Source: Strongylocentrotus purpuratus
Lineage: Eukaryota > Echinodermata > Echinoidea > Camarodonta > Strongylocentrotidae
Reading direction: 5' to 3'
Length of the DNA: 64,000 nt
NCBI RefSeq assembly: GCF_000002235.5
Contig: NW_022145612.1
Location: 22,927,147 to 22,991,146, forward strand
A program made the position numbers and the translations under genes. Under the pieces are notes generated by a model. The model saw only the letters and a program-made list of their open reading frames with translations. It made no database searches and was not told the origin of the DNA. Shown one piece after another: positions 62,041 through 64,000 of this stretch. Within the stretch, counting starts at the first letter, position 1; each line of letters starts with the position of its first letter.

Positions 62041-62297
62041 CAGGGGCGGATCCAGCCGGCGGCAAGGGAGGGGGCCAACTTAGGGACCCAATTCGTGAGA
62101 AAATGTTTAGCGGCGAATCAGCCAGCCCGCGAATAAGGGGGGGGGGGCTAGTGAGCCCTGTTTTTTTTACTCAATACCTACACCCCCTTGAACCAGGGGG
62201 AGGGGGACCGTTATTTCTTTTTTTAATAAATAAAAATGGTTAAATTTACCTGTTTTTTGGCCAGGTGAGGGGACCCCTCCTCCTAGATCCGCCACTG
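62041..62297. mobile_element. hAT-like MITE, 257 bases
   Basis: Inverted ends CAGGGGCGGATCCAG and CTAGATCCGCCACTG (imperfect). Flanked by 8-base near-identical duplications, GTGTTACC (62033-62040) and GTGTTGCC (62298-62305). Eight-base duplications with CAG...CTG ends are typical of hAT elements. The interior is G-rich and non-coding, so it is non-autonomous. Confidence 0.82.
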
Positions 62298-62344
62298 GTG
62301 TTGCCTAGTCCTCTTGCGCTCTGAAATTTCTATTAATTTCTTTT

Positions 62345-62408
62345 GTCTTCTTTCTTTCTTCCTTGATTTCCTTCTTTCTTTCTTCCTTTTTTTCCTCCTT
62401 TTTTTATT

Positions 62409-62456
<48 letters not shown>
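62345..62456. repeat. CT/CTTT-rich microsatellite
   Basis: Begins as imperfect CTTTCTT units and becomes pure CT at about 62412-62452. The Arg/Glu/Lys-rich frame on the other strand is an artefact. Confidence 0.88.
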
Positions 62457-62457
<1 letters not shown>

Positions 62458-63164
62458 GTTTCTCTCATTCTCCCTCTACTTCCCGTTCCTCCTTCCATCA
62501 CAAAGAAAATATGAATGTCAGTATATCAATTATCATAATATCATATGTGTACTATGCATAATGTTGTGCACAACAACGAACAGTTCCACCTCGTTTCGTT
62601 CTTCCCCATAAAATTATTGTGGGCGGATGTTATATCACCTCAAATATTTAAAAGTTCAATTATAATTGTATTACGCCAACTTTTTAGTTGGAATAACAAC
62701 CAACGTATACCATGTGGTGATATACACCTAAACCCCGGGACCTGACATTGCACCAGAACACAAGTCTCTTAAATATTCCGTTTCTGAGCACCCGTGAACA
62801 TAAATTACCTCCTGAAACCTGGAAAATAATAAAGACATTAAACATTTCGTCACACCCACTAAGTCATCGTATTGTATAGAAAGAGCAAGGAAACTAAAGA
62901 ATTCGTTACATATAAAATTACTGTCAGATATTGGTCTTTAATACACACCGTAACAGGGGCGGATCTAGCTTTTTGCTAAGGGAGGGGTTGACCGAAATAA
63001 TGACGATGCGGAGCATCGTCCACGAGCCGCGAAGCGGCGAGCCGATTTTTTGGGGGTGTTTATTTGAACCCCGTAAGTGATGTTTTCCTGGCATCTATTA
63101 ACACAATGGAGACCATAAAAAGCAGTGCATGATAACGTCTTTTTAAATCAAGTAACAGTTAAAT

Positions 63165-63282
63165 ACACAGTTATATCCAGAGTTATCATGTGTTTGGTTA
63201 AGTTACCAGATGAGTTGAAAATCTTCTCACAATATTTGCACTTGAAAGGGTTTCTCTCCAGCGTGCGTTCTTTTTTCTTTCT
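63165..63282 (-). pseudogene. C2H2 zinc-finger fragment
   Basis: On the minus strand, THAGEKPF (zinc-finger linker) is followed one frame over by FKCKYCEKIFNSSGNLTKHM. That gives Cys-x2-Cys, 12 residues, His; the second His is lost. The break between linker and finger and the missing ligand show decay. It lies inside the 62954-63642 element, so the transposon probably captured a host zinc-finger exon. Confidence 0.6.
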
Positions 63283-63402
63283 TTTTTTTTTCACTTCGGC
63301 GGTGGCCCGTGTCCTCAAAAAAGCTGATGGGGGGGGGGGGGCAAGGGACTCTGTGACATTTGTTCGCCCAACCCCCCCCCCCCCAAAAAAAAAGAAAAAA
63401 AG

Positions 63403-63403
63403 A

Positions 63404-63481
<78 letters not shown>

Positions 63482-63496
63482 TAATAATAATAATAA
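63403..63496. repeat. (AAT)n microsatellite
   Basis: About 90 bases of AAT repeats with one interruption. Poly-Asn/Ile/Tyr frames here are artefacts. Confidence 0.92.
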
Positions 63497-64000
63497 ATGA
63501 AATAAATACATAGAAATGGAATAAAATAAAATTACAAGTTTTAAAAAAAAGATAAGATTTTAAAAAATGGTCCCCGGATTTTTTTTTTGGGGGGGTGTTG
63601 CAACCCCCCCCCCCCCCAACCCCCCCTCTAGATCCGCTTCTGCGTAAGAGTACAAAAACATTGAGAGAAAATGCTGTCCTGAAAATTTGAAGCAAGTGCA
63701 ATTTATATCATCTGTTCATCATGAACAGTCATGATCCCGATTTTAAAAAAATGTAATGTACGTTCAATAATAGCAAATTTGATGAGATATACCAGGTCCT
63801 TTTGTCACAAATTTATATAATGCCGATAACTACCTAGTACGGAAACTTGTCGGACGAACAAAATCATAATAGGCCAGTTGACTCATTTTCAATATTTGGA
63901 TATGCAATTTTTTTAAGATCTCGCGTTGGAAAACTGGGTGGTGGTGTTGCAATTTGTAGTGAAGCACTAATTAAAACCCCGTGATCCCGACCCGTGATCT

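Larger units (their letters stand above)
62954..63642. mobile_element. DNA-transposon-like element, 689 bases, carrying a zinc-finger fragment
   Basis: Ends CAGGGGCGGATCTAG and CTAGATCCGCTTCTG are inverted and related to those of the 62041-62297 element. CGTAA occurs immediately outside both ends (62949-62953 and 63643-63647), a possible 5-base duplication; an 8-base one is not seen. Inside lie a GC-rich foldback (GCGGAGCATCGTCC), a C2H2 zinc-finger remnant on the minus strand, G and C runs, and a long (AAT)n repeat. No transposase is visible. Confidence 0.65.

Noticed and set aside
62283-62501. An Arg/Glu/Lys-rich frame
   Set aside because: Translation of a CT/CTTT microsatellite.
63315-63701. 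Poly-Tyr, poly-Ile and poly-Asn frames
   Set aside because: Translations of the (AAT)n repeat and G/C runs.

Overview
This is animal genomic DNA, most likely from a marine deuterostome and probably an echinoid. The pointers are long AT-rich introns, many CT/GA microsatellites, a tRNA-derived SINE with an (ATT)n tail, many small foldback transposons, and two clearly animal multi-exon genes. The species call is inference. No prokaryotic, viral or CRISPR-type system is visible.

Layout: bases 1-41251 hold the 3' part of a PDZRN3/PDZRN4 (LNX3 or SEMCAP3-like) E3 ubiquitin-ligase gene on the + strand. Five exons are present (2442-2534, 13347-13409, 13644-13742, 33709-33819, 39506-41251). They encode the last PDZ domain, the linker, a long low-complexity region with 13 glutamines, and the conserved C-terminal LNX3-homology tail ending in -TMV. 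The exons for the RING, zinc-finger and first PDZ regions lie upstream of the window. The introns are about 10.8, 0.2, 20 and 5.7 kb. They carry an inverted pair of SINEs, microsatellites, minisatellites and several GC-richer blocks that could be regulatory.

Bases 41252-48309 separate two convergent genes and hold the 3' flank, a GA microsatellite, a chain of small inverted-repeat elements and a possible MITE.

Bases 48310-60647 (minus strand) hold a complete 17-exon gene for endoplasmin (HSP90B1/GRP94), the ER-resident HSP90. It predicts 806 residues with a signal peptide, all HSP90 ATP-site motifs, an acidic tail and a C-terminal HDEL retrieval signal. Upstream of its ATG are two exact ER-stress elements (CCAAT-N9-CCACG), one in each orientation, plus a partial one and a TGACGT core. 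This is strong sequence evidence for unfolded-protein-response control. Its introns hold a 5'-truncated RTE-like LINE with a perfect 10-bp target-site duplication, three foldback elements, and a (GA)n tract fused to a splice donor.

Bases 60950-64000 look intergenic. They hold a 257-bp hAT-like MITE with near-identical 8-bp duplications and a second, 689-bp element with related ends that contains a broken C2H2 zinc-finger fragment.

The two genes have no evident functional link. One belongs to ubiquitin/PDZ scaffolding at the cell cortex or synapse, the other to ER protein folding.
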